8,596 bases of DNA from Gammaproteobacteria bacterium (GTDB lineage Bacteria > Pseudomonadota > Gammaproteobacteria > UBA11654), in the NCBI GenBank assembly GCA_002718375.1, contig PBEI01000012.1, positions 30,343 through 38,938 on the forward strand, written 5' to 3'. The position numbers and the translations under genes were made by a program. The notes under the pieces are model-generated. The model was not told the DNA's origin, did no database searches, and saw nothing but the letters and a program-made list of their open reading frames with translations. Shown here in pieces: positions 1 through 6,486 of this stretch. Numbering within the stretch: position 1 is the first letter of the stretch; every line of letters begins with the position of its first letter.

Positions 1-252
1 CCACATATGGGATGGAATAAAGTTCATTTTAATACCAATTCAAAACTAACAAAAAATCTCACCGATGGAGAATATTATTATTTTGTTCACTCCTATTATG
101 TTCCAATCTGCAATGAAACGATTGGGGTCTCAAGATATTCAAATGATTTTTCTGCTGTGATTGAAAGAGATAACTTTTTTGGCACGCAGTTTCATCCTGA
201 AAAATCAGGTTTACCGGGTGAAAAAATACTAAAAAACTTTGTAAATTTATGA
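1..252 (+). CDS. hisH: Imidazole glycerol phosphate synthase, glutaminase subunit HisH (3' end only)
   Basis: This is the C-terminal 83 residues of a class I glutamine amidotransferase; the start lies left of the window. HisH releases ammonia from glutamine and passes it through the HisF barrel to make IGP and AICAR in histidine synthesis, in the cytoplasm. The fragment opens with PHMGWN, the HisH family motif. It ends with GTQFHPEKS (codons at 181-207), whose His (193-195) and Glu (199-201) complete the Cys-His-Glu triad. The nucleophile Cys is outside the window. Its TGA stop overlaps the ATG of hisA (ATGA, 249-252), as expected for translationally coupled his genes. Nothing suggests damage in the part seen. 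Identity is secure from the motifs and from hisA and hisF following directly. Confidence 0.96.
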   Translation, partial: PHMGWNKVHFNTNSKLTKNLTDGEYYYFVHSYYVPICNETIGVSRYSNDFSAVIERDNFFGTQFHPEKSGLPGEKILKNFVNL

Positions 253-992
253 GCATGAATTTAATACCAGCAATTGATTTACTTGACCAGAAATGTGTCA
301 GGCTACTTCGAGGCGATTTTGATCAGGTAACCTTTTATGACAAAGATCCGCTTCAATTAGCCACCCATTATGAATCTCTTGGCTGCAATCATTTACATTT
401 GGTCGATTTAAATGGAACGAGAGATGGAGTCAGTAAAAACAAGTCAATCATAGATTCAATCATTTCCCAAACAAATCTCAAGGTTCAAATGGGTGGTGGA
501 ATTCGATCGATTGACTCTATTAATTACTGGCTCAATTCAAGCTTAGATAAAATTGTAATCGGAAGCTATGCGATTGAGGGGACTGAGCAATTTATATCAA
601 CAATTAACACTGGAATGCGTACCAAAATAATTATTGCATTGGATGTTCTGATTCGTGATGGTGAGCCTTCGATACGTATACATGGTTGGCAGAAAGATTC
701 AAAAATGAGTCTCATACCCACCATGAAATTATTTATAGACAATGGGTTTAGAGACTTTTTGATCACTGATATCAACAAGGATGGAACGCTTGAGGGTCCA
801 AACATTGATTTATATGACGAAATCAATAATCAATTCAATGAGATTAATATCATTGCCTCTGGTGGTGTGAGCATTTTCGATGATCTCATCAAATTGGATA
901 AAATATCACTGTCATCAGTGGTCGTTGGAAAGTCATTGCTGGAGAATAAAATAACAGAAAAGGAGATAGTGCAATTCTTACAAAGAGGATAA
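249..992 (+). CDS. hisA: HisA, ProFAR isomerase (phosphoribosylformimino-AICAR-phosphate isomerase)
   Basis: HisA opens the ring of the aminoaldose ProFAR by an Amadori rearrangement to give PRFAR, the substrate of HisF/HisH. The 247-residue protein has the normal length and half-barrel repeats of this (beta-alpha)8 family. It shows IPAIDL near the N terminus with catalytic Asp10, a phosphate-binding GGGIRS at 82-87, LDV with the second catalytic Asp132, TDINKDGT at 173-180 and ASGGVS at 203-208. Two starts are possible: ATG 249, which overlaps the hisH stop, and ATG 255, which gives the more typical MNLIPAID. Neither has a clear Shine-Dalgarno, so coupling to hisH is likely. The 3' end carries the ribosome-binding site of hisF and overlaps the proposed hisF start by 19 bases. 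Confidence 0.97.
   Translation: MSMNLIPAIDLLDQKCVRLLRGDFDQVTFYDKDPLQLATHYESLGCNHLHLVDLNGTRDGVSKNKSIIDSIISQTNLKVQMGGGIRSIDSINYWLNSSLDKIVIGSYAIEGTEQFISTINTGMRTKIIIALDVLIRDGEPSIRIHGWQKDSKMSLIPTMKLFIDNGFRDFLITDINKDGTLEGPNIDLYDEINNQFNEINIIASGGVSIFDDLIKLDKISLSSVVVGKSLLENKITEKEIVQFLQRG
960..965 (+). promoter_or_regulatory. Strong Shine-Dalgarno for hisF, inside the hisA 3' end
   Basis: AAGGAG lies 8 bases before the ATT at 974 and matches six bases of the anti-Shine-Dalgarno of 16S rRNA. Most neighbouring starts (hisA, ihfA, the merR-like gene, pheT) have no recognisable Shine-Dalgarno, so this site stands out. It supports initiation at 974; the later TTG at 1001 would sit 35 bases downstream, too far to use it. 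Confidence 0.75.
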
Positions 993-1741
993 TCCCATGC
1001 TTGGATGTAAAAGACGGTCTAGTGGTCAAGGGCGTCCAATTCAGGAACCATAAAGTGGTAGGAGATATCTTGGAATTAGCACAGAAGTATTCTAATGAAA
1101 GCGCGGATGAGCTTGTATTTTATGACATCACCGCAAGTCCCGAAGGCAGATCTGTTGATAGGTCATGGGTGAATCGCGTTGCAGAGAAGATTAATATTCC
1201 ATTCTGTGTGGCGGGAGGAATCAGATCCATCTGTGATGCAGAAGAAGTTTTAAATTACGGAGCAGATAAGATATCGATCAATACACCTGCTATAAACAAT
1301 CCAAATCTTATTGATGAGCTAGCCAAAAGGTTTGGCACTCAATGTATCGTGATTGGGATTGACAGTTTTCAAGACGAAAATAACTACAAAGTTTTTAGTA
1401 ATACCGGTGATCCCAGTAAAACAAGTGAAACTGGTCTATTCGTAAATGATTGGATCAAAGAAGTTCAAGAACGAGGAGCTGGCGAAATTGTTTTGAATTG
1501 CATGAATCAAGATGGTGTAAGGCATGGTTACGATTTAGAGCAACTGGAGACTATGCGATTACATACAAACATCCCCTTGATTGCATCTGGAGGTGCAGGA
1601 GAAATGAATCATTTTAAGGACGTTTTTCACATATCAGATGTGAGCGGGGCACTAGCAGCCTCAGTTTTTCATAAAAGCATTATGAAAATTTATGAATTAA
1701 AGGAATATTTAAGAGAAAACGACATAGAGGTTAGGTTATGA
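974..1741 (+). CDS. hisF: HisF, imidazole glycerol phosphate synthase cyclase subunit (proposed ATT start)
   Basis: HisF uses ammonia from HisH to convert PRFAR to IGP and AICAR. The first conventional start in frame, TTG 1001, would begin at the residue before catalytic Asp11 and delete the first beta strand. Reading upstream gives [10 protein letters not shown], the family's conserved N terminus, and the family's initiator position (Met-Leu-x-Lys-Arg) falls on ATT 974. With that start the protein has 255 residues, the family length, and the two catalytic aspartates fall at D11 (CLDVKDG) and D130 (IGID), the numbers used for well-studied HisF proteins. Other motifs are VAGGIRS at 79-85 and IASGGAG at 203-209. 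No ATG, GTG or TTG occurs between the in-frame stop at 947-949 and 1001. The stop overlaps the hisE start (ATGA). Product certain; start well supported but not proven. Confidence 0.93.
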   Translation: MLTKRIIPCLDVKDGLVVKGVQFRNHKVVGDILELAQKYSNESADELVFYDITASPEGRSVDRSWVNRVAEKINIPFCVAGGIRSICDAEEVLNYGADKISINTPAINNPNLIDELAKRFGTQCIVIGIDSFQDENNYKVFSNTGDPSKTSETGLFVNDWIKEVQERGAGEIVLNCMNQDGVRHGYDLEQLETMRLHTNIPLIASGGAGEMNHFKDVFHISDVSGALAASVFHKSIMKIYELKEYLRENDIEVRL

Positions 1742-2046
1742 CAGCTAAAGAGAGAAATTTTATTGATGAGTTAGAGAGGGTAATTAAGGATAGAGCAGAA
1801 TCCAATGATTCTGACAAGAGCTATACTCGAGATTTATTGACATCTGGTAGGGATAGAATCGCAAAAAAAGTAATTGAGGAAAGTGGAGAGTTAGCTGTGG
1901 CATACTTAAATAATGATGCAAATAAAGATGAAATCATTTGGGAAAGCGCCGATCTTCTTTATCATATGATGGTTTTGCTTCACTCAGCCGATGTAACAAT
2001 GAACGATATTTCAAGTGAGCTCAAAAAAAGAAATAAGTCAAAATAA
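1738..2046 (+). CDS. hisE: HisE, phosphoribosyl-ATP pyrophosphatase (stand-alone)
   Basis: HisE hydrolyses phosphoribosyl-ATP to phosphoribosyl-AMP and pyrophosphate, the second step of histidine synthesis. The 102-residue protein is all-helical and belongs to the MazG-like NTP pyrophosphatase fold. The metal-binding acidic residues are visible in KKVIEESGE (43-51; Glu47, Glu48, Glu51) and WESAD (Glu69, Asp72). The length matches single-domain HisE. There is no N-terminal HisI (phosphoribosyl-AMP cyclohydrolase) domain, unlike the HisIE fusion of enteric bacteria, and no separate hisI precedes it. The ATG overlaps the hisF stop (ATGA), and GAGG at 1727-1730 lies 7 bases upstream as a reasonable Shine-Dalgarno. 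A lysine-rich tail ends the protein 3 bases before the next gene. Confidence 0.95.
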   Translation: MTAKERNFIDELERVIKDRAESNDSDKSYTRDLLTSGRDRIAKKVIEESGELAVAYLNNDANKDEIIWESADLLYHMMVLLHSADVTMNDISSELKKRNKSK

Positions 2047-2049
2047 ATA

Positions 2050-2805
2050 ATGCTAAGCAATTCACAAGTTGAAACTTTTAGAAAGAAGGGATTTCTAGTC
2101 ATAAGAAATTTTTTTCATTCAGATATTATGAGCAATATTTTAGATGAGGTTAACCGTTTAGATGCTTTGGATCCAATAGAAGATGGACCAATGAAATACT
2201 ATGAAAAGTCCCAAATAGGACAAGATGAAATGCTTCTGATCAGAATTGAAAAGTTCATTGAAACTAGCCCTATATTGAAATCTGTAGTCTATAACCAGGC
2301 AATGATAGAAATCATTTGTACCCTACTCGAGGACCAACCCACTCTTCTCAAAGAAAAGATTAACTACAAACCATATGGATCACCACCAGATCATTTACAT
2401 CAAGATTCTCAGGCAGGATGGGATAAATATGGCACAGAGTTTATTTCAGCTTTAATTGCTGTGGAAGATAGTAATAGAGCAAACGCGTGTGTTGAATTTG
2501 ATGTCTCTGGCCAGTACAAAGATAAACTAGCAGGACCATTATGGGAGCCATTAAATCCTGATTATTTAGAAAAGTTAGATTTGAAACCAATTGAAACAAA
2601 GAGTGGCGATATTATTTTCTTTAACAGCTATGTTCCTCATGGATCTGATGGAAATAAGTCAGCTGATAGAAGATGCAATATTTACATCACATACAATAAA
2701 CATACTGACGGTGACCATAGAGAGCAATACTTTAGTGAAAAAAGGAGAAGTTTCCCACCGAACAATGAAAGAGAACCTGGTAAAGACTATTCCTTTAAGG
2801 TTTAG
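2050..2805 (+). CDS. Phytanoyl-CoA dioxygenase (PhyH) family Fe(II)/2-oxoglutarate oxygenase, substrate unknown
   Basis: The 251-residue protein has the PhyH-family pattern: N-terminal YxxxGFLVI-like segment (FRKKGFLVIRNFF, 10-22), a facial triad of HxD (His117-Gln-Asp119 within HLHQDS) and a distal His197 in VPHGS, then N202, S204 and an Arg pair (207-208), one of which should bind the 2-oxoglutarate carboxylate. It should therefore be an active non-haem iron oxygenase that hydroxylates a small substrate with O2 and 2-oxoglutarate. The family covers phytanoyl-CoA, ectoine, phosphonates and many secondary metabolites, and nothing here identifies the substrate. The gene starts 3 bases after hisE on the same strand without a clear Shine-Dalgarno, so it is probably the last gene of the his transcript. 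Its TAG overlaps the stop of the convergent oxidase by 4 bases. Confidence 0.88.
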   Translation: MLSNSQVETFRKKGFLVIRNFFHSDIMSNILDEVNRLDALDPIEDGPMKYYEKSQIGQDEMLLIRIEKFIETSPILKSVVYNQAMIEIICTLLEDQPTLLKEKINYKPYGSPPDHLHQDSQAGWDKYGTEFISALIAVEDSNRANACVEFDVSGQYKDKLAGPLWEPLNPDYLEKLDLKPIETKSGDIIFFNSYVPHGSDGNKSADRRCNIYITYNKHTDGDHREQYFSEKRRSFPPNNEREPGKDYSFKV

Positions 2806-4205
2806 ATATCGATCAATTTATCCGGATTCATAATATTTTTTGGATCCAATGTTTTTTTAATCTTTTTCATTAGATCAACTTTTATGGGATCAGAATACTT
2901 AATCAAATCGTCTTTCAGTTTAGATCCAATACCATGCTCAGCACTAAAAGAGCCACCAAGAAATTCAGCATTTTCATGAACGACAGCATTGATTTCCTTT
3001 GAAAACTTCATGAATTGATAATCATCCATATCTTCAGGTTGTTTTTTTGTAAAATGAAGGTTGCCATCACCAAGATGACCAAATGTATACACGATAGATT
3101 TTCCAGCAACTTTTTCCATCGCTGGGATTGTTGTTGCTAGAAATTCAGGAATTTTCTTAATAGGAAGTGAAATATCATGATGCACCCCTTTTCCTGATAA
3201 TTTTTCTGCCTCAGAGATGCTGTGTCTAACAAGCCAGAAATCATTTCTTTCCTTTTCATTTTTAGCTATCAATGCATTTTCAATAAGGCCTTCTGATAAT
3301 TTCTCTTCAAGAAAATCTGATAAATCATCCTCACTATGATTGATGATCTCAAAAATAACCTGCCAAGAATCCTCATGCCCCAAAGGCAGCTTTATGTGAC
3401 TAAGGAAATCATTTATTGCAACTAAACATGATTGACTGATGAATTCAAAAGCAGTGACACTGTCACCAAATCTTTTTTTTGTTTCCTTAAGTAGATTAAT
3501 TGCATCATCAACATTCTTTACAGAAACCATCGATGAGATCTCTTTGTTAGGGCTAGAAGAAAGCCTCAAGCTTACCTTTGTGATAACTCCCAAGGTGCCC
3601 TCTGCACCTATAAAAAGTTGTTTCAAGTCATAGCCAGTATTATTCTTTCTCAGTGATTTTAAGTCAGTAAATATGGATCCATCAGGGAGTACAGCTTCTA
3701 TACCCATCACTTGCTCTCTGGCCATACCATACTTAAGAACATTAACCCCACCAGCATTAGTGGAGACATTTCCTCCGATCTGGCATGTACCTTCTGCGCT
3801 TAAACTCAATGGAAATAGAAGACCATGGTCTTCAGCAGTATCTTGAATATTCTGAAGAATACAGCCGCTCTCCACAATGATCGACTGATTAAATGAATCA
3901 ACTTCTATTATTTTATTCATTTTTGAAGTATTGATTACAATTTCAAGCCTATGATCTGATGAGTTTGGAACATTGGCTCCACATAAGCTCGTATTTCCTC
4001 CTTGACTGACAATTTTTATATCATTCTGATAGCAATAATGGACAATTTTTTGAACATCATCACTATTGTTTGGAAATAGAATCAGAGGTGTTGACCCTTT
4101 TATATGTCCTCTCCAATCTTCTAAAAATGGATGGATATCCTTTTCATCATCAAGAGCATTTGAATTACCCACTAACTTTTTAAGATTATTTATATGTTTT
4201 GTCAT
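2802..4205 (-). CDS. FAD-linked oxidase, D-2-hydroxyglutarate dehydrogenase-like
   Basis: This is a flavoprotein of the GlcD/D-lactate dehydrogenase type that oxidises a D-2-hydroxyacid. In the 467-residue form, the FAD domain shows the PP loop GGNTSLCGANVP (69-80), a CQIGGNVSTNAGG segment (141-153) and NNTGYDLKQLFIGAEGTLG (188-206). The C-terminal domain carries HLGDGNLH (377-384; two metal-ligand His) and SAEHGIG (421-427; Glu423). The SLRKNNTGYDLKQLFIG wording is closest, from memory, to the D-2-hydroxyglutarate dehydrogenase branch, whose substrate is a by-product of serine synthesis by SerA. D-lactate or glycolate cannot be excluded. I chose ATG 4205, 7 bases after the upstream stop. An in-frame ATG at 4259 would add 18 residues of unlikely sequence overlapping the AI-2E gene. 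Neither has a good Shine-Dalgarno. Confidence 0.9.
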   Translation of the reverse strand: MTKHINNLKKLVGNSNALDDEKDIHPFLEDWRGHIKGSTPLILFPNNSDDVQKIVHYCYQNDIKIVSQGGNTSLCGANVPNSSDHRLEIVINTSKMNKIIEVDSFNQSIIVESGCILQNIQDTAEDHGLLFPLSLSAEGTCQIGGNVSTNAGGVNVLKYGMAREQVMGIEAVLPDGSIFTDLKSLRKNNTGYDLKQLFIGAEGTLGVITKVSLRLSSSPNKEISSMVSVKNVDDAINLLKETKKRFGDSVTAFEFISQSCLVAINDFLSHIKLPLGHEDSWQVIFEIINHSEDDLSDFLEEKLSEGLIENALIAKNEKERNDFWLVRHSISEAEKLSGKGVHHDISLPIKKIPEFLATTIPAMEKVAGKSIVYTFGHLGDGNLHFTKKQPEDMDDYQFMKFSKEINAVVHENAEFLGGSFSAEHGIGSKLKDDLIKYSDPIKVDLMKKIKKTLDPKNIMNPDKLIDI

Positions 4206-4212
4206 ATGAAAT

Positions 4213-5232
4213 TCATACGCGTGAGGACAATGACCAGATTGAGATAAATAAAGATGCAATAATTGGCCCGATGATAAACCCTGTTATTCCGAAAATTGAA
4301 ATACCCCCTATTGTTGTTAATAAAATTAGATAATCGGGTATTTTTGTTTCTTTGCCAATAAGAATTGGTCGCAGAAGGTTATCAATCATCCCTATTATGA
4401 ATATCCCAGAGAATATCAATATTGAGGCCTCCATTATTTGACCATTTGCAAATAGAACCAGAGAAATGGGCAGCCACACAATTAGCGTTCCAACAGCAGG
4501 AATAATACTTAACAGCGCCATCACAGCCCCCCAAATTAGCGCTCCTTCAACTCCAAGCAGAAGCAGCGTCATATATCCAAGAAAACCCTGTGCAAGAGCA
4601 ACAATAATGGTGCCTTTGATTGTCGCTCTAGTTGTCTTTTGAAATTCATTTAAAAGATAACTTTCATCTTCATTCTTCATTGGGAATGCGTCCATGCAAC
4701 TCTTGACTATTTTTTCACCATCTTTCAAGAAGAAGAAAGTTAGATATATAAAAAGAAATAACGAAATAAAAAAGTTGATAACATTCGCAGATATTGTGGA
4801 GACTGATTCGTAAAATACTTTTGAAGCTGAGAGCAAAAAATCGTCAGCTTTTTCAGTCAACTGAGTGATACTAAGACCTGCCCAAGCAAGCAAATCATTA
4901 ATCAATGATTCATTTGGAATCATTTCTACATAACGCTCAAGACTGTAGTAATCATCAAAAGAATTTATAAAAACAATAAGTTCATTTGTTATCAGGCCCA
5001 GTATTCCAATAGAAGGGATAATGACTAGTAGTAAAATTAATATCAGTGATAATATGCTTGAGAGTGATTTTTTATTCGTCATCAAAAGAAATTTTTCATA
5101 CAAAGGATAAAAAATTATTGAGACCACGATTGACCATAATATTGGTGCTGCAAAGTTGAAGATTATGCTCACAAAAAGGATTGTGATAAGAGCCAGTAAT
5201 AAGTAGTAAGCATTTGTACTTTTCATTGCCAT
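4213..5232 (-). CDS. AI-2E family inner-membrane transporter
   Basis: The 339-residue integral membrane protein belongs to the AI-2E/PerM/TqsA family (Pfam PF01594). Hydrophobic segments lie at about 8-28, 30-47, 58-90, 150-170, 205-228, 232-262, 266-290 and 300-335, with a hydrophilic, probably extracytoplasmic or amphipathic stretch at about 92-148. Family landmarks are FFFLKDGEKI (166-175), GVEGALIWG (227-235), SIIPAVGTL (242-250) and IDNLLRPILIG (283-293). The family exports or moves small molecules and in a few cases sodium for protons; AI-2 transport is documented for only a few members, so the substrate is unknown. An alternative start is ATG 5226. It is the first gene of a two-gene unit with the oxidase downstream, but no shared pathway is evident. 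Confidence 0.92.
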   Translation of the reverse strand: MAMKSTNAYYLLLALITILFVSIIFNFAAPILWSIVVSIIFYPLYEKFLLMTNKKSLSSILSLILILLLVIIPSIGILGLITNELIVFINSFDDYYSLERYVEMIPNESLINDLLAWAGLSITQLTEKADDFLLSASKVFYESVSTISANVINFFISLFLFIYLTFFFLKDGEKIVKSCMDAFPMKNEDESYLLNEFQKTTRATIKGTIIVALAQGFLGYMTLLLLGVEGALIWGAVMALLSIIPAVGTLIVWLPISLVLFANGQIMEASILIFSGIFIIGMIDNLLRPILIGKETKIPDYLILLTTIGGISIFGITGFIIGPIIASLFISIWSLSSRV

Positions 5233-5296
5233 TTTTTACTTTAAGAAATTAATTTATGATAATCATATCTAAAAATGACCAGATTGGACCAAGCTT
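5233..5296. promoter_or_regulatory. Divergent intergenic promoter region
   Basis: This 64-base, very AT-rich gap lies between two genes that point away from each other, so it should hold promoters for both. On the + strand a sigma70-like pair can be proposed: TTTACT (5235-5240), a 17-base spacer, and GATAAT (5258-5263). On the - strand a weaker pair is TGGTCA (5281-5276) with CATAAA (5258-5253) at 17 bases. In such AT-rich DNA these matches are weak evidence. The orientation of the genes is the stronger argument. No operator or riboswitch is evident. Confidence 0.35.
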
Positions 5297-5755
5297 TTGA
5301 ATAATATTGTTGATAACGTGATAAGAGAACTGGAATTTAAAGCCGGTTTGGTACTCTCGTCTTACGGCATACAGGCTGAAATAAAAGCGGTGCAGAATTA
5401 TCTCAATGATGAGTCCATTGAAGACACGCTAAAAGATGCATGTCACATTATTTTTAGAGCACATTTTTTAAGAGAAGCCTTAAAGAGAGATGATGCAGAG
5501 GATGCCTGTTATAACCTGATGATGTTATGGGACCACTGCACTATAGCTGATGATGAGAACTACAATCAAATTCTGACAGAATCGATTGAGAAGTTACTTA
5601 AGGTCACCAATAAGAGTATGAAAACGGTCAAAAATAGACATCTCAGAGTGCTTGAATTGAATAAAATGAATTGGTCAATCGATGCAATTTCTGCCGACAC
5701 CGGTTACTCGAGGCGTCAAATATCAAGAGTCATAAACGGACATACAAAAAATTAA
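5297..5755 (+). CDS. Unrecognised 152-residue protein with C-terminal helix-turn-helix
   Basis: I do not recognise this family. The first in-frame start after the stop at 5276-5278 is TTG 5297; GTG 5318 is the alternative and would remove 7 residues. Neither has a clear Shine-Dalgarno. Residues 1-105 look all-helical and acidic, with Cys49, Cys71 and Cys81 and several His, but no enzyme motif. Residues about 115-148 (LRVLELNKMNWSIDAISADT followed by GYSRRQISRVINGH) resemble a helix-turn-helix of the resolvase/Hin type: a first helix with a turn, then a recognition helix beginning at SRRQISRVI. A small DNA-binding regulator is a reasonable inference, possibly acting on its own divergent promoter. 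There is no signal peptide or membrane segment. The gene ends 11 bases before the tRNA-Pro 3' end on the other strand. Sensible composition and clear adjacent boundaries support a real gene. Confidence 0.75.
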   Translation: MNNIVDNVIRELEFKAGLVLSSYGIQAEIKAVQNYLNDESIEDTLKDACHIIFRAHFLREALKRDDAEDACYNLMMLWDHCTIADDENYNQILTESIEKLLKVTNKSMKTVKNRHLRVLELNKMNWSIDAISADTGYSRRQISRVINGHTKN

Positions 5756-5766
5756 TATTTATATTG

Positions 5767-5840
5767 TCGGGACGGCTGGATTTGAACCAGCGACCACTTG
5801 ACCCCCAGTCAAGTGCGCTACCAGACTGCGCCACGCCCCG
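5767..5840 (-). tRNA. tRNA-Pro, anticodon GGG
   Basis: The 74-base sequence folds into a full cloverleaf on the - strand. The acceptor stem is CGGGGCG with CGTCCCG (one G-U pair), the D stem GCGC/GCGC, the anticodon stem CTTGA/TCAAG with loop CTGGGGG, and the T arm GCTGG-TTCAAAT-CCAGC. The GGG anticodon is at 5806-5804 and is preceded by the invariant U33. G37 is present, as expected for methylation in proline tRNAs. The discriminator is A. The next bases are CAA rather than CCA, so the 3' CCA must be added by tRNA nucleotidyltransferase. It lies 13 bases after the merR-like gene and is probably processed from the pheST-ihfA-merR transcript, an arrangement also seen in Pseudomonas. Confidence 0.97.
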
Positions 5841-5853
5841 ATTAAAATATTGG

Positions 5854-6195
5854 TTAGTCTAATAAATCAATGATTGATTCAAGCTCTGAACGAATGGCTG
5901 AGACAGAACTACTTTTTGTCTCTTGATCAGATGCTTCATCAGAAAGCTTCTGTTTGGCACCTTTTATCGTATAACCATTGTTATATAGTAATTCTTTGAT
6001 ATGCCTGATGAGCATAACATCGTGTCTCTGGTAATATCTTCTGTTGCCTCTTCTTTTAATCGGACTGAGTTGAGAAAACTCTTGTTCCCAATATCTCAAA
6101 ACATGGGCTTCAACATCACATAGATTGCTTGCTTCACTGATAGTAAAATATCTCTTAGATGGAATCGTAGGAAGTTGTGAATCTTCTCTGCTCAT
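5854..6195 (-). CDS. Small MerR-family transcriptional regulator next to ihfA
   Basis: The 113-residue protein carries a winged-helix MerR DNA-binding domain at about 15-85. The HTH runs from KRYFTISEASNLCDVEAHVL, followed by RYWEQEF, and the wing contains KRRGNRRYYQRHDV (47-60). After it comes a short acidic, probably coiled-coil tail and no effector-binding domain. The sequence closely follows the MerR-like protein found after ihfA in pseudomonads, whose function is not established to my knowledge. No cysteine cluster suggests metal sensing (one Cys, at 26). Its ATG directly follows the ihfA stop (TAAATG) without a Shine-Dalgarno, indicating translation by reinitiation or coupling. As part of the pheST-ihfA unit it may be a nucleoid- or growth-linked regulator, but that is conjecture. 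Confidence 0.93.
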   Translation of the reverse strand: MSREDSQLPTIPSKRYFTISEASNLCDVEAHVLRYWEQEFSQLSPIKRRGNRRYYQRHDVMLIRHIKELLYNNGYTIKGAKQKLSDEASDQETKSSSVSAIRSELESIIDLLD

Positions 6196-6486
6196 TTATT
6201 TATCAATGGATTTAACTTTTTCTTTTAGCTTTTGGCCAGATTTAAAAGTAACCACACGTCTTGCTGTAATTTCCACATCCTCCCCCGTTCTTGGGTTTCT
6301 TCCAGGCCTAGCAGGCTTGTCTTTAAGTTGAAAATTACCAAATCCAGAGACTTTTACTTCCTCACCATTTATAAGCGTTTCTTTAATGGTATCGAATACA
6401 CTATCTACAAGTTCCTTGGCTTCTCTTTTGTTCAGTCCAATTTGATTGTTTAAGTCTTCTACGATGTCAGATTTTGTTAACGTCAT
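6196..6486 (-). CDS. ihfA: Integration host factor subunit alpha
   Basis: IHF-alpha pairs with IHF-beta to bind and sharply bend DNA at specific sites in replication, transcription and recombination. The 96-residue protein is a normal-length HU/IHF-fold member. Helical residues 1-40 are followed by VKVSGFGNF (44-52), then the DNA-intercalating beta arm with [20 protein letters not shown], where the Pro of RNPRTG is the residue that inserts between base pairs. The C-terminal [11 protein letters not shown] closes the protein. The ITARRVVTF wording and the place after pheT identify the alpha subunit rather than HU or IHF-beta. ATG 6486 overlaps the pheT stop by one base (TAATG) and has no visible Shine-Dalgarno, so it relies on coupling to pheT. 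Confidence 0.97.
   Translation of the reverse strand: MTLTKSDIVEDLNNQIGLNKREAKELVDSVFDTIKETLINGEEVKVSGFGNFQLKDKPARPGRNPRTGEDVEITARRVVTFKSGQKLKEKVKSIDK

Noticed and set aside
1001..1741. hisF starting at TTG 1001 (246 residues)
   Set aside because: It would remove the first beta strand and begin at the residue before catalytic Asp11, and it has no Shine-Dalgarno at a workable distance. The upstream codons encode the conserved N terminus.
249..1741. hisA and hisF as an internal gene duplication or repeat
   Set aside because: They share the ancient (beta-alpha)8 half-barrel ancestry typical of all hisA/hisF pairs; there is no recent nucleotide-level repeat.
4206..4259. An 18-residue N-terminal extension of the FAD-linked oxidase (ATG 4259)
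   Set aside because: It overlaps the AI-2E coding end by 47 bases and its residues (MHLYLSQSGHCPHAYEFH) do not look like an oxidase N terminus. ATG 4205, just after the AI-2E stop, gives the usual length.
5754..5765. AT-only inverted repeat (AATAT/ATATT) followed on the - strand by a T-run, as a terminator after tRNA-Pro
   Set aside because: The stem is only 5 A-T pairs with a 2-base loop, too weak for an intrinsic terminator and expected by chance in such AT-rich DNA.
5740..5850. tRNA-Pro as an integration (att) site of a mobile element
   Set aside because: No duplicated tRNA 3' fragment, integrase or phage gene is found in the window; the neighbours are housekeeping genes.
5671..5862. 63-residue + strand reading frame containing SGRLDLNQRPLDPQSSALPD
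   Set aside because: This is the well-known false translation of the antisense of a tRNA gene; the region is tRNA-Pro on the - strand.
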